A stretch of DNA of 64,000 nucleotides from Pseudomonas sp. M47T1 (GTDB lineage: Bacteria; Pseudomonadota; Gammaproteobacteria; Pseudomonadales; Pseudomonadaceae), in contig NZ_AJWX01000028.1 of NCBI RefSeq assembly GCF_000263855.1, positions 21,265-85,264 on the forward strand. Direction: 5' to 3'. Every line of letters begins with the position of its first letter. Positions within the stretch are counted from its first letter, which is position 1. Shown here one piece after another: positions 15,084-23,567 of the stretch. The translations under genes were made by a program, and so were the position numbers. The notes beneath the pieces were generated by a model. That model did no database searches, was not told the DNA's origin, and worked only from the letters and a program-made list of their open reading frames with translations.

Positions 15084-15905
15084 ATGCGCCATCATCGACT
15101 TGCAGACACCCCCGTATCCATCATCGGCCAGGGCACCTGGCGCATGGGCGAAGACCCCAGCGCCCGGCGTGACGAGGTAGCCGCGCTGCAACTGGGCATC
15201 GAGCTGGGCATGAACCTGATCGACACTGCCGAAATGTACGGCGAAGGCGGCGCCGAACAGGTGGTGGGCCAGGCCATCGCCGGCCTGCGTGACCAGGTAT
15301 TCCTGGTCAGCAAGGTATACCCGCACAACGCCAGCCGCAGCGGCGTGGCGGCCGCTTGCGAGCGCAGCCTGAAGCGCCTGGGCACCGAACATATCGACCT
15401 GTACCTGTTGCACTGGCGCGGGCAGTACCCCCTGGCCGAAACCGTCGAAGCCTTCGAGCGTTTGCGCGAGCAAGGCAAGATAGGCCGCTGGGGCGTGTCC
15501 AATTTCGATGTCGACGACCTGGAAGAACTGAACCACCCACGCTGCGCCACCAATCAGGTGCTGTACAACCCCGAGGCCCGCGGCATTGAATTCGACCTGC
15601 TGCCCTGGAGCCAGGCCCGTGGTTTGCCGACCATGGCCTACTGCCCGATCGCCCAGGGCGGCAAGCTGCTGCGCCATAGCGCCTTGCAGGCCATTGCCGA
15701 CAAGCACGGCGTGACCTCGGCGCAGGCGTGCCTGGCCTGGGTACTGCGCCAGGACGGGGTCATCGCCATTCCCAAGGCCGTGCACCGCGACCACGTGCGT
15801 CAGAATGCCGCTGCCGCCACCCTGCAGCTGGACGAGGCAGACCTGGCGCAACTGGACCAGGCCTGCCCGCCACCACGGCGCAAGCAGCATCTTGCAATGG
15901 TTTGA
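15084..15905 (+). CDS. Aldo/keto reductase
   Basis: A 273-residue NAD(P)H-dependent oxidoreductase with the AKR barrel. The catalytic tetrad can be seen in order: Asp in 'NLIDTAEMYGEG' (with Tyr), Lys in 'FLVSKVYPHN' and His in 'DLYLLHWRG'. The cofactor-binding C-terminal part contains 'IPKAVHRDHVRQNAAA', a variant of the usual 'IPKASNPEHV'. ACGGAG lies just upstream of the ATG at 15084. The gene diverges from the DUF2235 gene and has no obvious pathway partner, so the substrate is unknown. Confidence 0.92.
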   Translation: MRHHRLADTPVSIIGQGTWRMGEDPSARRDEVAALQLGIELGMNLIDTAEMYGEGGAEQVVGQAIAGLRDQVFLVSKVYPHNASRSGVAAACERSLKRLGTEHIDLYLLHWRGQYPLAETVEAFERLREQGKIGRWGVSNFDVDDLEELNHPRCATNQVLYNPEARGIEFDLLPWSQARGLPTMAYCPIAQGGKLLRHSALQAIADKHGVTSAQACLAWVLRQDGVIAIPKAVHRDHVRQNAAAATLQLDEADLAQLDQACPPPRRKQHLAMV

Positions 15906-16024
15906 GGGGTGCATTTCATCCCCCGCGTAGCCCTGGCTCCCTTTTCAAAGCCGGGCCCGCGGCGGATAATGCGCGCCCATTGCATCCAGTTTCCGGCTCT
16001 GCATGGGCACACGTTCGAGGAAAT

Positions 16025-16720
16025 ATGGTTTCTGTCACCGTCACCGCCAAACAGCTGGAAGTCACCCGCATCGTCGACGTGCTGTCGCGCGCCATCGCCC
16101 AGCAGCGCCTGCGCCCTGGCACGCGGTTGGTAGAAGCACAGATCGTCGACACCCTGCAGGCCAACCGCAACCATGTGCAGGTCGCCTTGCAACGGCTGGC
16201 CATGCAGCACATCGTCACCATCGAGACCAACCGCGGCGCCATCGTCTCCCAGCCCACGGCCCAGGAAGCACGCGACGTGTTCGGCGCCCGGCGGGCCATC
16301 GAGCGCGCGGTGGTCGAAGCCATCACCCCCGAAGCCCTGGCGGCCAATGCCCAGGTCATTGCCGAGCAAATGGACGCCGAGCGCCAGGCCTCGGCCAGCG
16401 GCGACCGGCGTGAAACGGTGCGGGTGCGCAGCGAATTCCACCTGATGCTGGCCGACCTGTGTGGCAATCGTTTGCTGCGTGAAATCCTCGGTAACCTGAT
16501 CGTGCGCAGCTCGCTGATCGTCTCGCTGTATCAGCGCCTGGACACCCCCTCTTGCCGCTGCGACGACCACCAGGCCATCCTCGATGCCCTGCAGTCGGGC
16601 AGCAGCGAAAGCGCCATCCACGCCATGCTGCATCACCTGGTAGACCTGGAAGGCCAGCTCGACCTGCACGAGCAGAGCGCGCCCGAGGTGAATTTGCGCG
16701 AGGCGTTGGCTGATCTCTGA
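16025..16720 (+). CDS. GntR-family regulator, FCD type
   Basis: A 231-residue regulator with an N-terminal winged HTH ('AIAQQRLRPGTRLVEAQIVDTLQANRNHVQVALQRLAMQHIV', given here by its ends) and a C-terminal helical FCD ligand-binding domain from about residue 80 ('ARDVFGARRAIERAVVEA', 'SEFHLMLADLCGNRLL', 'CRCDDHQAILDAL'). The recognition helix 'NRNHVQVALQRLAMQ' departs from the usual 'SRTPVREALRRL'. AGGAAAT directly precedes the ATG. It stands alone, so no target is evident. It may control the aldo/keto reductase or an unlinked operon. Confidence 0.87.
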   Translation: MVSVTVTAKQLEVTRIVDVLSRAIAQQRLRPGTRLVEAQIVDTLQANRNHVQVALQRLAMQHIVTIETNRGAIVSQPTAQEARDVFGARRAIERAVVEAITPEALAANAQVIAEQMDAERQASASGDRRETVRVRSEFHLMLADLCGNRLLREILGNLIVRSSLIVSLYQRLDTPSCRCDDHQAILDALQSGSSESAIHAMLHHLVDLEGQLDLHEQSAPEVNLREALADL

Positions 16721-16762
16721 TCGCCTGTTGCAACGGTCTTGATGGTGGGAAGCAACTGCCTT

Positions 16763-16833
16763 TGTGGGTGCGGGTTCTACCCGCGAAAACAGCACCGCGC
16801 GCTGCCTGATACACTGCAGAGCCCGTTCCCACA
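16763..16833. repeat. REP-like palindrome after the GntR gene
   Basis: TGTGGGTGCGGGTTCTACCC at 16763-16782 contains a compact internal palindrome (GCGGG-TTCTA-CCCGC, 16770-16784). The outer GTGGG returns as CCCAC near 16828-16832. It separates convergent regulator genes and can serve as a transcript end. Confidence 0.5.
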
Positions 16834-16847
16834 GAATACGGCTTGGG

Positions 16848-17750
16848 CTACAGGGCTTTGCCGAGCCGCGCGGCTTCGGTTTTCAAGCACTCGGTAAACG
16901 CCGCCACCAGCACCGACGCCGGCCGGTACTGCGGCTGGATCAGGCTGACACTGAACGGCGCCGCCACCGCCAGGGGCCGCAGCACCAGGCCGCGGGTGGA
17001 TTCGTCCAGCGCGGTAAGCGGGTTGACGATGGCCACCCCCAGGCCCTGACGGACCATGGCGCACACCGAGGCGGCGGTGCTGGTCTCGATTACGGCCAGG
17101 CGCTGGACGTTGGCGCGGCGAAATTGCTCGTCGAGCATCTTGCGGTACAGGTCCAGGCCCGACAGGTTGATGAACGCCAGGCCGTCGAAATCCTCCAGCG
17201 CCAGGCGTGCCTTCGCCGCCAGCCGGTGGCCCGCCGGCAGCACCGCCACCATATCGGCGCAGAACAATTCGAACCCTTGGGTGCCCCGTGGCGGGTGGCG
17301 GCTTTCGATCAGACCCAGGTCGTAGCGCTGGCCGCTCAGGGACTCTTCCAGCGCGGGCGATTCCTGCGCCGTGATGCTCACTGCCACGCCCGGGAACTCG
17401 CGATTGAATGCCAGGCACGCTGCTGGCAGCAGCACTTGGGCGAACATCGGCAGGCAGGTGATGTTCAATTGGCCTTGGTCGAAGCGGCGGATGGACTCGG
17501 CCACGCTGGCAATCTGTTCCAGGCCCACATAGGCCCGCTGCACTTCCTCGAACAGCATCAGGCCCTGGGCCGTGGGCGTCAGGCGGCCACGCTCGCGCAC
17601 GAACAGGGCCATGCCCAGCAGGCTTTCCAGCCGGGCCAGTTCACGGCTGACCGTGGGCTGGGAGCTGAACAGCAATTGCGCTGCACCGGTCACGCTGCCG
17701 GCGTTCATCACCGCGCGAAAGACTTCGATATGACGCAGGGAAATGTCCAT
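16848..17750 (-). CDS. LysR-family regulator divergent from lysA
   Basis: A 300-residue LysR-type regulator: HTH in 'LRHIEVFRAVMNAGSVTGAAQLLFSSQPTVSRELARLE' (residues 5-42) and an effector domain from about 90. The HTH resembles E. coli LysR, which activates lysA in response to diaminopimelate, and the divergent neighbour here is a lysA. This supports the same role. The ATG at 17748-17750 gives the family-typical N-terminus; the frame upstream reads into the shared promoter region. The 126-base gap contains the candidate operator listed next. Confidence 0.88.
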   Translation of the reverse strand: MDISLRHIEVFRAVMNAGSVTGAAQLLFSSQPTVSRELARLESLLGMALFVRERGRLTPTAQGLMLFEEVQRAYVGLEQIASVAESIRRFDQGQLNITCLPMFAQVLLPAACLAFNREFPGVAVSITAQESPALEESLSGQRYDLGLIESRHPPRGTQGFELFCADMVAVLPAGHRLAAKARLALEDFDGLAFINLSGLDLYRKMLDEQFRRANVQRLAVIETSTAASVCAMVRQGLGVAIVNPLTALDESTRGLVLRPLAVAAPFSVSLIQPQYRPASVLVAAFTECLKTEAARLGKAL

Positions 17751-17761
17751 GGGCTGCACTC

Positions 17762-17795
17762 GATTCAATCCACCAGTCCATATCAGAACTGAATC
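17762..17795. promoter_or_regulatory. Candidate operator in the lysR-lysA intergenic region
   Basis: GATTCA (17762-17767) is mirrored by TGAATC (17790-17795) within an AT-rich stretch unlike the surrounding sequence. The position between divergent regulator and target suits a LysR-type binding region. It is a pattern-based suggestion only. Confidence 0.4.
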
Positions 17796-17876
17796 AACCA
17801 TGAAAAAACAGATATTTTATTGAATAGCTTTAAATGCGCATCATGGTCGCCTATCCCCCGCCACGGCCACTCGACC

Positions 17877-19103
17877 ATGTTCGATCGTTTCCTGCCCCTC
17901 GTTCAGCAACACGCCACGCCTTTCTGGACCTACGACGCAGCGATCATTCGCCAGCGCATCAGCCAGTTGCAGGGCTTTGACGTGATTCGCTTCGCCCAGA
18001 AAGCCTGTTCCAACGTGCACATCCTCACGCTGATGCGCGAACAGGGCGTACAGGTGGACGCGGTGTCGGTGGGCGAAATCGAGCGCGCACTGCTGGCCGG
18101 TTTCAGCCCCCAGGGCGAGCCAGCCGGCGTGGTGTTCACCTGTGACCTGCTGGACCGCCCTACCCTGGCGCGCATTATCGAACTGGACGTGGAAGTGAAC
18201 TGCGGCTCCATCGACATGCTGCGCCAACTGGGCCAGCAGCACCCCGGCCACCGCGTATGGATTCGCCTGAACCCCGGCTTCGGTCACGGCCATAGCCAGA
18301 AGACCAACACCGGTGGCGAGAACAGCAAGCACGGCATCTGGCACAGCCAGTTGGACGAGGCGCTGGCCGTGGTGCGCCAGTACGACCTGCAACTGGTGGG
18401 CCTGCACATGCACATCGGCTCGGGCGTGGACTACGCCCACCTGGAAGAAGTGTGCACGGCCATGGCCGACGCCGTGATCGGCATGGGCCACGACCTGGAA
18501 GCCATTTCCGCCGGCGGCGGCCTGTCGGTGCCCTACAAAGATGACCAGCAGCCGGTGGACACCGAACGCTACGCGGCCATCTGGAACAGCGCCCGTCAGC
18601 GCGTGCAGGATCACTTGGGCCACCCGGTGCGCCTGGAAATCGAACCGGGGCGTTTCCTGGTGGCCGAGTCCGGCTGCCTGGTGACCGAAGTACGCGCGGT
18701 GAAGGACATGGGCAGCCAGCATTTCGTGCTGGTGGACGCCGGTTTCAACGACCTGATGCGCCCGTCCATGTACGGCAGCTACCACGGTTTCACCCTGCTG
18801 GACCACGACGGCCAGCCACGTACCGGTGAGCTGCAACCTAGCGTGGTGGCGGGCCCGCTGTGCGAATCCGGTGATGTGTTCACCCAGCACGAAGGCGGCC
18901 TGGTAGCCCCGCGCTTGTTGCCGAGCGCCCAAGTCGGCGACCTGCTGGTGATTCACACCACCGGTGCCTACGGTGCGTCGATGTCGTCGAACTACAACAG
19001 CCGGCCGCTGATTCCGGAAGTGCTGCTGGATGGCGACCAGGTCAAGCTGATCCGCCGCCGCCAGACCCTGCAAGAGCTCTTCGCCCTCGAACTCAACGCC
19101 TGA
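17877..19103 (+). CDS. lysA: Diaminopimelate decarboxylase LysA (LysR-controlled copy)
   Basis: A 408-residue PLP enzyme of the alanine-racemase-like barrel family that converts meso-diaminopimelate to lysine. The PLP lysine lies in 'IRFAQKACSN' near 42; 'GLHMHIGSG' near 184, 'SAGGGLSVPY' near 216, 'LEIEPGRFLVAESG' near 255 and 'GPLCESGDVF' near 337 are the family's binding motifs. The enzyme is slightly shorter than the dapF-linked lysA of pseudomonads, which is not in this window. The start at 17877 is the first ATG giving the usual N-terminus. The divergent LysR protein is the likely activator. Confidence 0.93.
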   Translation: MFDRFLPLVQQHATPFWTYDAAIIRQRISQLQGFDVIRFAQKACSNVHILTLMREQGVQVDAVSVGEIERALLAGFSPQGEPAGVVFTCDLLDRPTLARIIELDVEVNCGSIDMLRQLGQQHPGHRVWIRLNPGFGHGHSQKTNTGGENSKHGIWHSQLDEALAVVRQYDLQLVGLHMHIGSGVDYAHLEEVCTAMADAVIGMGHDLEAISAGGGLSVPYKDDQQPVDTERYAAIWNSARQRVQDHLGHPVRLEIEPGRFLVAESGCLVTEVRAVKDMGSQHFVLVDAGFNDLMRPSMYGSYHGFTLLDHDGQPRTGELQPSVVAGPLCESGDVFTQHEGGLVAPRLLPSAQVGDLLVIHTTGAYGASMSSNYNSRPLIPEVLLDGDQVKLIRRRQTLQELFALELNA

Positions 19104-19114
19104 TATCCAACGGT

Positions 19115-19197
19115 GGCAGCGGGCTCTGCCCGCGAAGCGAACAACGCGGTGCGTCTGTCATTACGCGGTGTGCTTTTCGCGGGCAGAGCCCGCTGCC
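19115..19197. repeat. Long perfect inverted repeat after lysA (REP-like)
   Basis: Two 22-base arms, 19115-19136 and 19176-19197, are exact reverse complements with the core GCGGGCTCTGCCCGC and a 39-base loop. It starts 12 bases after the lysA stop and probably ends or stabilises its message. Confidence 0.85.
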
Positions 19198-19524
19198 ATA
19201 GGCGAAAATGAAACTTCCATCATGATAGCCCGCTGCCTATTGTCCGTCGCCAACCCCACGCGTATGCTGCGCGCGTTTTCAATCACCGCGGAGACCCCAC
19301 GTGGGCACTTGTTCGAGCGACAGTAGTCGGCCGGTCATCGATACCGGCATATTCTCGGCGAGATAACGCGCAGCTTTCCTGCCGTGCTCTCGCCCCGACG
19401 CGAGAGACGGCGATATTTCCCTTCTCTGATGACTCACCTGCCTTGGCCTGCACTGTTGCAGCTCAAGACAGCGCCCGTGCCTGCGCGATTGGTCTCCCCA
19501 CTGCCAACTGGGGAAAGCAGCGCC
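19198..19524 (+). promoter_or_regulatory. Long structured leader region upstream of mgtA
   Basis: This gap of more than 300 bases contains two strong hairpins, GCCGGT/ACCGGC (19330-19348) and CTCTCG/CGAGAG (19387-19406). A candidate 21-codon frame starts with GTG at 19301 after CGGAG and stops at TAA 19364-19366. mgtA leaders in enteric bacteria sense Mg2+ or proline through hairpins and a leader peptide, so a similar role is plausible. I recognise no named riboswitch and see no clear PhoP box. Confidence 0.45.
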
Positions 19525-22236
19525 ATGAACTTCACCCTGCTAAAAGAATTCTTCGCGGGTTTCCTGCGTACCCGTCACATCGCCCGGCATTTCCGCCGCC
19601 TGGCCTTGTTCGAAAGCCTGAATGACAGCAATGTCAGCCGGGAAATACCGCCCACCCTGGCGCAAACCCTGGTGGCCGCCGCGGGCGGTGACAGCCAGGC
19701 CCTGCTGCAACGCCTGGACAGCCACACCGATGGCCTGCGCGAAGCCCAGGCCCAGGACATCTGCGCCCGCGTCGGCCTTAACGAAGTTGAACACGAGCAA
19801 CCGCTACCCTGGTACGTGCACCTGTGGCAGTGCTACAAGAACCCCTTCAACCTGCTACTGACCCTGCTGGCGTTCGTCTCTTTCGTCACCGAAGACATGA
19901 AGGCCGCCCTGGTGATCGGCTCCATGGTGGTGCTGTCCACCCTGCTGCGATTCTGGCAGGAAGCACGCTCGAACAAGGCCGCCGACGCCCTGAAGGCCAT
20001 GGTCAGCAACACCGCCACCGTGCGCCGCCGCAATGCCGACGGGCACCTGCGCGTGGAGTTGCCGATCAAGCACCTGGTGCCAGGCGACGTGGTAATTTTC
20101 AGCGCCGGCGACATGATCCCCGCCGACTGCCGCCTGCTCACCGCCAAGGACCTGTTCGTCAGCCAGGCAGCCATGACCGGCGAATCCATGCCGGTAGAGA
20201 AGTTCGTGCAGCTGCGCGACCCGTCCACGCGCAACCCGCTGGAGCTGGACAACATCCTGTTCATGGGCACCAACGTGGTGTCTGGCGCGGCCAGTGCGGT
20301 GGTGATCGCCACCGGTAACGGTACTTATTTCGGCGCCCTGGCCCAACGCGTCAGCGCCAGCGACCGGGCGCCCACGGCGTTCCAGACCGGCGTCAACAAA
20401 ATCAGCTGGCTGCTGATCCGCTTTATGCTGGTGATGGCGCCACTGGTGCTGTTCATCAACGGGTTCACCAAGGGTGACTGGATGGAAGCGGTGTTGTTCG
20501 CCCTGTCCATCGCCGTGGGCCTGACCCCGGAAATGCTGCCGATGATTGTCACTTCCACCCTGGCAAAGGGGGCGGTGTTCCTGTCGCGCAAGAAGGTCAT
20601 CGTCAAGCGCCTGGACGCCATCCAGAACTTCGGCGCCATGGACGTGCTGTGCACCGACAAGACCGGCACCCTGACCCAGGACAAGATCTTCCTTGCCCGC
20701 CACGTGGACGTGTGGGGCCAGGAGTCCGATGAAGTGCTGGAGATGGCCTACCTCAACAGCTACTACCAGACGGGCCTGAAAAACCTGCTGGACGTGGCCG
20801 TGCTGGAGCACGTGGACGTGCAGCGTGACCTGCAGGTAGCCACCGCGTTCCACAAGGTCGACGAGATTCCGTTCGACTTCAACCGCCGGCGCATGTCAGT
20901 GGTGGTGGCCGAGCATGACCAGCATCACGTGCTGATCTGCAAGGGCGCGGTGGAAGAGATTCTGTCGGTGTGCCATCAAGTGCGCCACGGCGACCAGGTG
21001 GAACCGCTGGACAACACCCTGCTTGCGCGCATCCGCCAGGTGACGGCCGAGCTCAACGCCGAAGGCCTGCGCGTGGTGGCCGTAGCTGCCAGCGAGCGCC
21101 CGCCCACCCAGGAAAACTATGGCATCAGTGATGAGCGCGAGCTGACCCTGATCGGCTATGTCGCCTTCCTCGACCCGCCCAAGGAAAGCACCGCGCCAGC
21201 CCTCAAGGCCCTGGCTGCCCATGGCGTGGCGGTGAAAGTGCTGACCGGCGACAACGAACTGGTCACCGCGAAGATTTGCCGTGAAGTGGGCCTGGCCCAG
21301 CAAGGCCTGCTGATGGGCAACGACCTCGAGGACATGACCGACGCCCAATTGGCCGTGGCCGTGGAAACCACCAATGTGTTCGCCAAGCTGACGCCTGCGC
21401 ACAAGGAACGCATCGTGCGCCTGCTCAAGGCCAACGGCCACGTGGTCGGGTTCATGGGCGACGGCATCAACGATGCCCCAGCCCTGCGCACCGCCGACAT
21501 CGGCATTTCGGTGGACAGCGCCGTGGACATCGCCAAGGAAGCGGCCGACATCATCCTGCTGGAAAAAAGCCTGATGGTGCTGGAGGAAGGCGTGCTGGAA
21601 GGCCGTCGCACCTTCGCCAACATGCTCAAGTACATCAAGATGACCGCCAGCTCCAACTTCGGCAATGTGTTCTCGGTGTTGGTGGCCAGTGCGTTCATCC
21701 CGTTCCTGCCCATGCTGCCGATGCACCTGCTGGTGCAGAACCTGCTGTACGACATTTCGCAGATCGCCGTGCCGTTCGACAACGTCGACGAAGAGATGCT
21801 GATGAAACCCCAGCGCTGGCAGCCGGCCGAGGTAGGACGCTTCATGCTGTTCTTCGGGCCGATCAGCTCGGTGTTCGACATCACCACCTTTGCGTTGATG
21901 TGGTACGTGTTCGGGGCCAATTCGCCTGAGCACCAGACCCTGTTCCAGTCCGGCTGGTTCATTGTCGGGCTGCTGACCCAGACCCTGGTGGTGCACATGA
22001 TCCGCACCCCGAAAGTGCCATTCCTGCAAAGCCGCGCGGCCATGCCACTGATGGTGATGACCGGGGTGATCATGGCCATCGGCATCTTCCTGCCCATGGG
22101 CCCGTTGGCGCACTACTTCAAACTGCAGGCGCTGCCGCCGCTGTACTTTGCGTTTTTGCCGGTGATTCTGATCGCCTACGTGGCGCTGACCCAGGCCATG
22201 AAGCGCTTCTACATCCGCCGCTTCGGCTGGCAATAA
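19525..22236 (+). CDS. mgtA: Magnesium-translocating P-type ATPase MgtA
   Basis: A 903-residue P3B-type ATPase of the inner membrane that imports Mg2+, close to the length of E. coli MgtA (898). Visible motifs are the actuator loop 'MTGESMPVEK' near 219, the phosphorylation site 'CTDKTGTLTQDK' (Asp near 378), the hinge 'GDGINDAPALRTADIGISVD' near 647, and about ten membrane segments with 'GLTPEMLPMIV' in M4. GGGGAAAG precedes the ATG at 19525, which starts at 'MNFTLLKEFF'; the open frame upstream is leader. Synthesis is likely controlled through the long leader. Confidence 0.95.
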   Translation: MNFTLLKEFFAGFLRTRHIARHFRRLALFESLNDSNVSREIPPTLAQTLVAAAGGDSQALLQRLDSHTDGLREAQAQDICARVGLNEVEHEQPLPWYVHLWQCYKNPFNLLLTLLAFVSFVTEDMKAALVIGSMVVLSTLLRFWQEARSNKAADALKAMVSNTATVRRRNADGHLRVELPIKHLVPGDVVIFSAGDMIPADCRLLTAKDLFVSQAAMTGESMPVEKFVQLRDPSTRNPLELDNILFMGTNVVSGAASAVVIATGNGTYFGALAQRVSASDRAPTAFQTGVNKISWLLIRFMLVMAPLVLFINGFTKGDWMEAVLFALSIAVGLTPEMLPMIVTSTLAKGAVFLSRKKVIVKRLDAIQNFGAMDVLCTDKTGTLTQDKIFLARHVDVWGQESDEVLEMAYLNSYYQTGLKNLLDVAVLEHVDVQRDLQVATAFHKVDEIPFDFNRRRMSVVVAEHDQHHVLICKGAVEEILSVCHQVRHGDQVEPLDNTLLARIRQVTAELNAEGLRVVAVAASERPPTQENYGISDERELTLIGYVAFLDPPKESTAPALKALAAHGVAVKVLTGDNELVTAKICREVGLAQQGLLMGNDLEDMTDAQLAVAVETTNVFAKLTPAHKERIVRLLKANGHVVGFMGDGINDAPALRTADIGISVDSAVDIAKEAADIILLEKSLMVLEEGVLEGRRTFANMLKYIKMTASSNFGNVFSVLVASAFIPFLPMLPMHLLVQNLLYDISQIAVPFDNVDEEMLMKPQRWQPAEVGRFMLFFGPISSVFDITTFALMWYVFGANSPEHQTLFQSGWFIVGLLTQTLVVHMIRTPKVPFLQSRAAMPLMVMTGVIMAIGIFLPMGPLAHYFKLQALPPLYFAFLPVILIAYVALTQAMKRFYIRRFGWQ

Positions 22237-22246
22237 GCTCCTTGTG

Positions 22247-22268
22247 GCCGCTGCCGCCAGGCAGCGGC
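22247..22268. terminator. REP-like hairpin after mgtA
   Basis: GCCGCTGCC and GGCAGCGGC (22247-22255 and 22260-22268) form a tight hairpin between the convergent mgtA and GntR genes. It has no T-run and carries the same core as the larger REP pairs in this window. Confidence 0.6.
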
Positions 22269-22278
22269 AGGTGCTGGC

Positions 22279-22989
22279 TCAATTGCCCGAAAAGCGGTCA
22301 CGGCTGTTGGTGAGGTGCAGCACCATGGCCGCCCGCGCAGCGTCCGGGTCCTGCTTGCGAATAGCATTGAAAATGGCCTCGTGCTCAAGGCTCGCCAGGT
22401 AGCCCAGGCGGGCGAAGTCGGCGTCGCCGCGCTCTTCGGCCTTGACCCGCGTACGGGGGATCATCGAGTCGCCGAGGTGCTGCATGATCTCGGTGAAGTA
22501 CGTGTTGCCCGTGGCCTCGGCAATCAACTGGTGGAAGCGCTTGTCCTCTTCCACGCAGCTGTCGTTGCTGGCCAGGGACGCCTGGTAATCATCCAGCGCG
22601 TGGCGCATGCGTTGCAGTTGATCGTCACTGCGGCGCAGCGCTGCCAGGGCCACGGCCTGCACTTCCAGGCCCAGGCGCAACTCGAGAATGCCGCGCACGC
22701 TGGCAGCGGTGTCCAGGGTCAGGCGCAAGCCCAGTTGCGATTCGCGCTCCAGCACGAAGGTGCCGATGCCATGACGGGTTTCCACCAGCCCCGAGGCTTG
22801 CAGTTTAGAAATGGCCTCGCGCACCACCGTGCGGCTGACCCCATGCTCACGCACGATGGTCGGTTCGGACGGCAGCTTGTCGCCGGGGCGAAACTGCCCC
22901 AGCAGAATCTGCTGGCGCAGCGTTTCCACCAGCTCATGGGCCAGGCTGGTGGCGCGCTTGCGGGTGGGTGCATGGTGTTCGTCGTGCAT
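22279..22989 (-). CDS. GntR-family regulator, FadR/FCD type
   Basis: A 236-residue regulator with a canonical GntR winged HTH ('LPSEPTIVREHGVSRTVVREAISKLQASGLVETRHGIGTFV', shown by its conserved PSEPTI and VREAI parts; residues about 40-78) and an FCD effector domain ('LELRLGLEVQAVALAA', 'DKRFHQLIAEATGN', 'EHEAIFNAIRKQD') with the usual metal-binding Asp/His positions. This subgroup often controls sugar-acid or hydroxy-acid catabolism. No adjacent catabolic operon is present, so its target lies elsewhere. It is convergent with mgtA. Confidence 0.9.
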   Translation of the reverse strand: MHDEHHAPTRKRATSLAHELVETLRQQILLGQFRPGDKLPSEPTIVREHGVSRTVVREAISKLQASGLVETRHGIGTFVLERESQLGLRLTLDTAASVRGILELRLGLEVQAVALAALRRSDDQLQRMRHALDDYQASLASNDSCVEEDKRFHQLIAEATGNTYFTEIMQHLGDSMIPRTRVKAEERGDADFARLGYLASLEHEAIFNAIRKQDPDAARAAMVLHLTNSRDRFSGN

Positions 22990-23058
22990 GCCAACAGGTT
23001 CCGCTGAAGGAGATTATCGCCCAGCTTACCACCAAGCCCCCCACATCACCTCGCCCCT

Positions 23059-23096
23059 CCCGTAGCTGCCGCCAGGCTGCGAAGGCGCGCACAGCG
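23059..23096. repeat. Single REP-like unit
   Basis: The segment CCGTAGCTGCCGCCAGGCTG begins a unit related to the other GCTGCCG...CAGGCTGCG palindromes. Only one arm is clear. It lies in the gap between the GntR gene and the cyd operon end. Confidence 0.4.
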
Positions 23097-23164
23097 GGCC
23101 CGCGATCGATATGGCACCGCCGAAGACGCTGCAGACCTTTCCCAGCCTGACGGTGTCCAAGGGC

Positions 23165-23449
23165 TCAGTGGATAAGGCTTGCATAACCCAGGCCCATCAA
23201 CCCCCACCCCACCAGCGGGTGGAACACCACCCGCCACGCCCACGCCTGCGGGTCGAACCCCACGCCATGCACGTAACCGGCCGCAATGCCCCACATGATC
23301 ATCACCAGCACGCCATGGCTGTACTGCCCGCGACCGTCGAGCAGCAGCACCGGGTGCACCAGCAAAATCAGGCTCAGCGGCATCACCATCAGTAACGACA
23401 ACCCGCGGCTGAGGGGCCGGCGCAGCAGGCCCAGGGCTTCAGCGTGCAT
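23165..23449 (-). CDS. ybgE: cyd operon protein YbgE
   Basis: A 94-residue membrane protein with three hydrophobic segments ('SLLMVMPLSLILLVHPVLLL', 'HGVLVMIMWGIAAGYVHGVGF', 'HPLVGWGLMGLGYASLI'), matching YbgE, which is regularly the last gene of cydABX operons. The motif 'AAGYVHGVGFDP' is typical. The ATG at 23447-23449 overlaps the end of cydX by 11 bases, showing translational coupling. The longer frame upstream is the shadow of cydX. Its exact role in cytochrome bd assembly is unknown. Confidence 0.85.
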   Translation of the reverse strand: MHAEALGLLRRPLSRGLSLLMVMPLSLILLVHPVLLLDGRGQYSHGVLVMIMWGIAAGYVHGVGFDPQAWAWRVVFHPLVGWGLMGLGYASLIH

Positions 23450-23555
23450 CGGCGCCGTCCTCGTCCAGCACGCCGCTGGCCTCCAGCCACAGGGCGTTGA
23501 TGATGCCGAAGCCACAGGCCAGCAACACACCCAGAATCCAGGCGAAATACCACAT
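23439..23555 (-). CDS. cydX: Cytochrome bd oxidase small subunit CydX
   Basis: A 38-residue single-span membrane peptide beginning 'MWYFAWILGVLLACGFGIIN', the hallmark of CydX (W-Y-F-A-W-I-L-G). It stabilises the heme b595/d site of CydAB. GAGGAG lies nine bases before the ATG, between the cydB stop and this start. The C-terminal tail is acidic ('DEDGADAR'). It overlaps ybgE by 11 bases. Confidence 0.93.
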   Translation of the reverse strand: MWYFAWILGVLLACGFGIINALWLEASGVLDEDGADAR

Positions 23556-23567
23556 GTGCGTCACTCC

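Noticed and set aside
19441..19524. Pro-rich leader peptide before mgtA starting at 19429
   Set aside because: The frame is in phase with mgtA and has no stop before it, so it is not a separate leader peptide of the MgtL type; it is more simply an extension of the open frame.
19198..19524. mini-ykkC, yybP-ykoY or M-box riboswitch
   Set aside because: I looked for the conserved cores of these families and did not find them; the hairpins present are not diagnostic.
20896..22233. Long His/Gln-rich frame opposite mgtA
   Set aside because: The composition is typical of the complement of GC-rich membrane-protein codons; mgtA explains the region fully.
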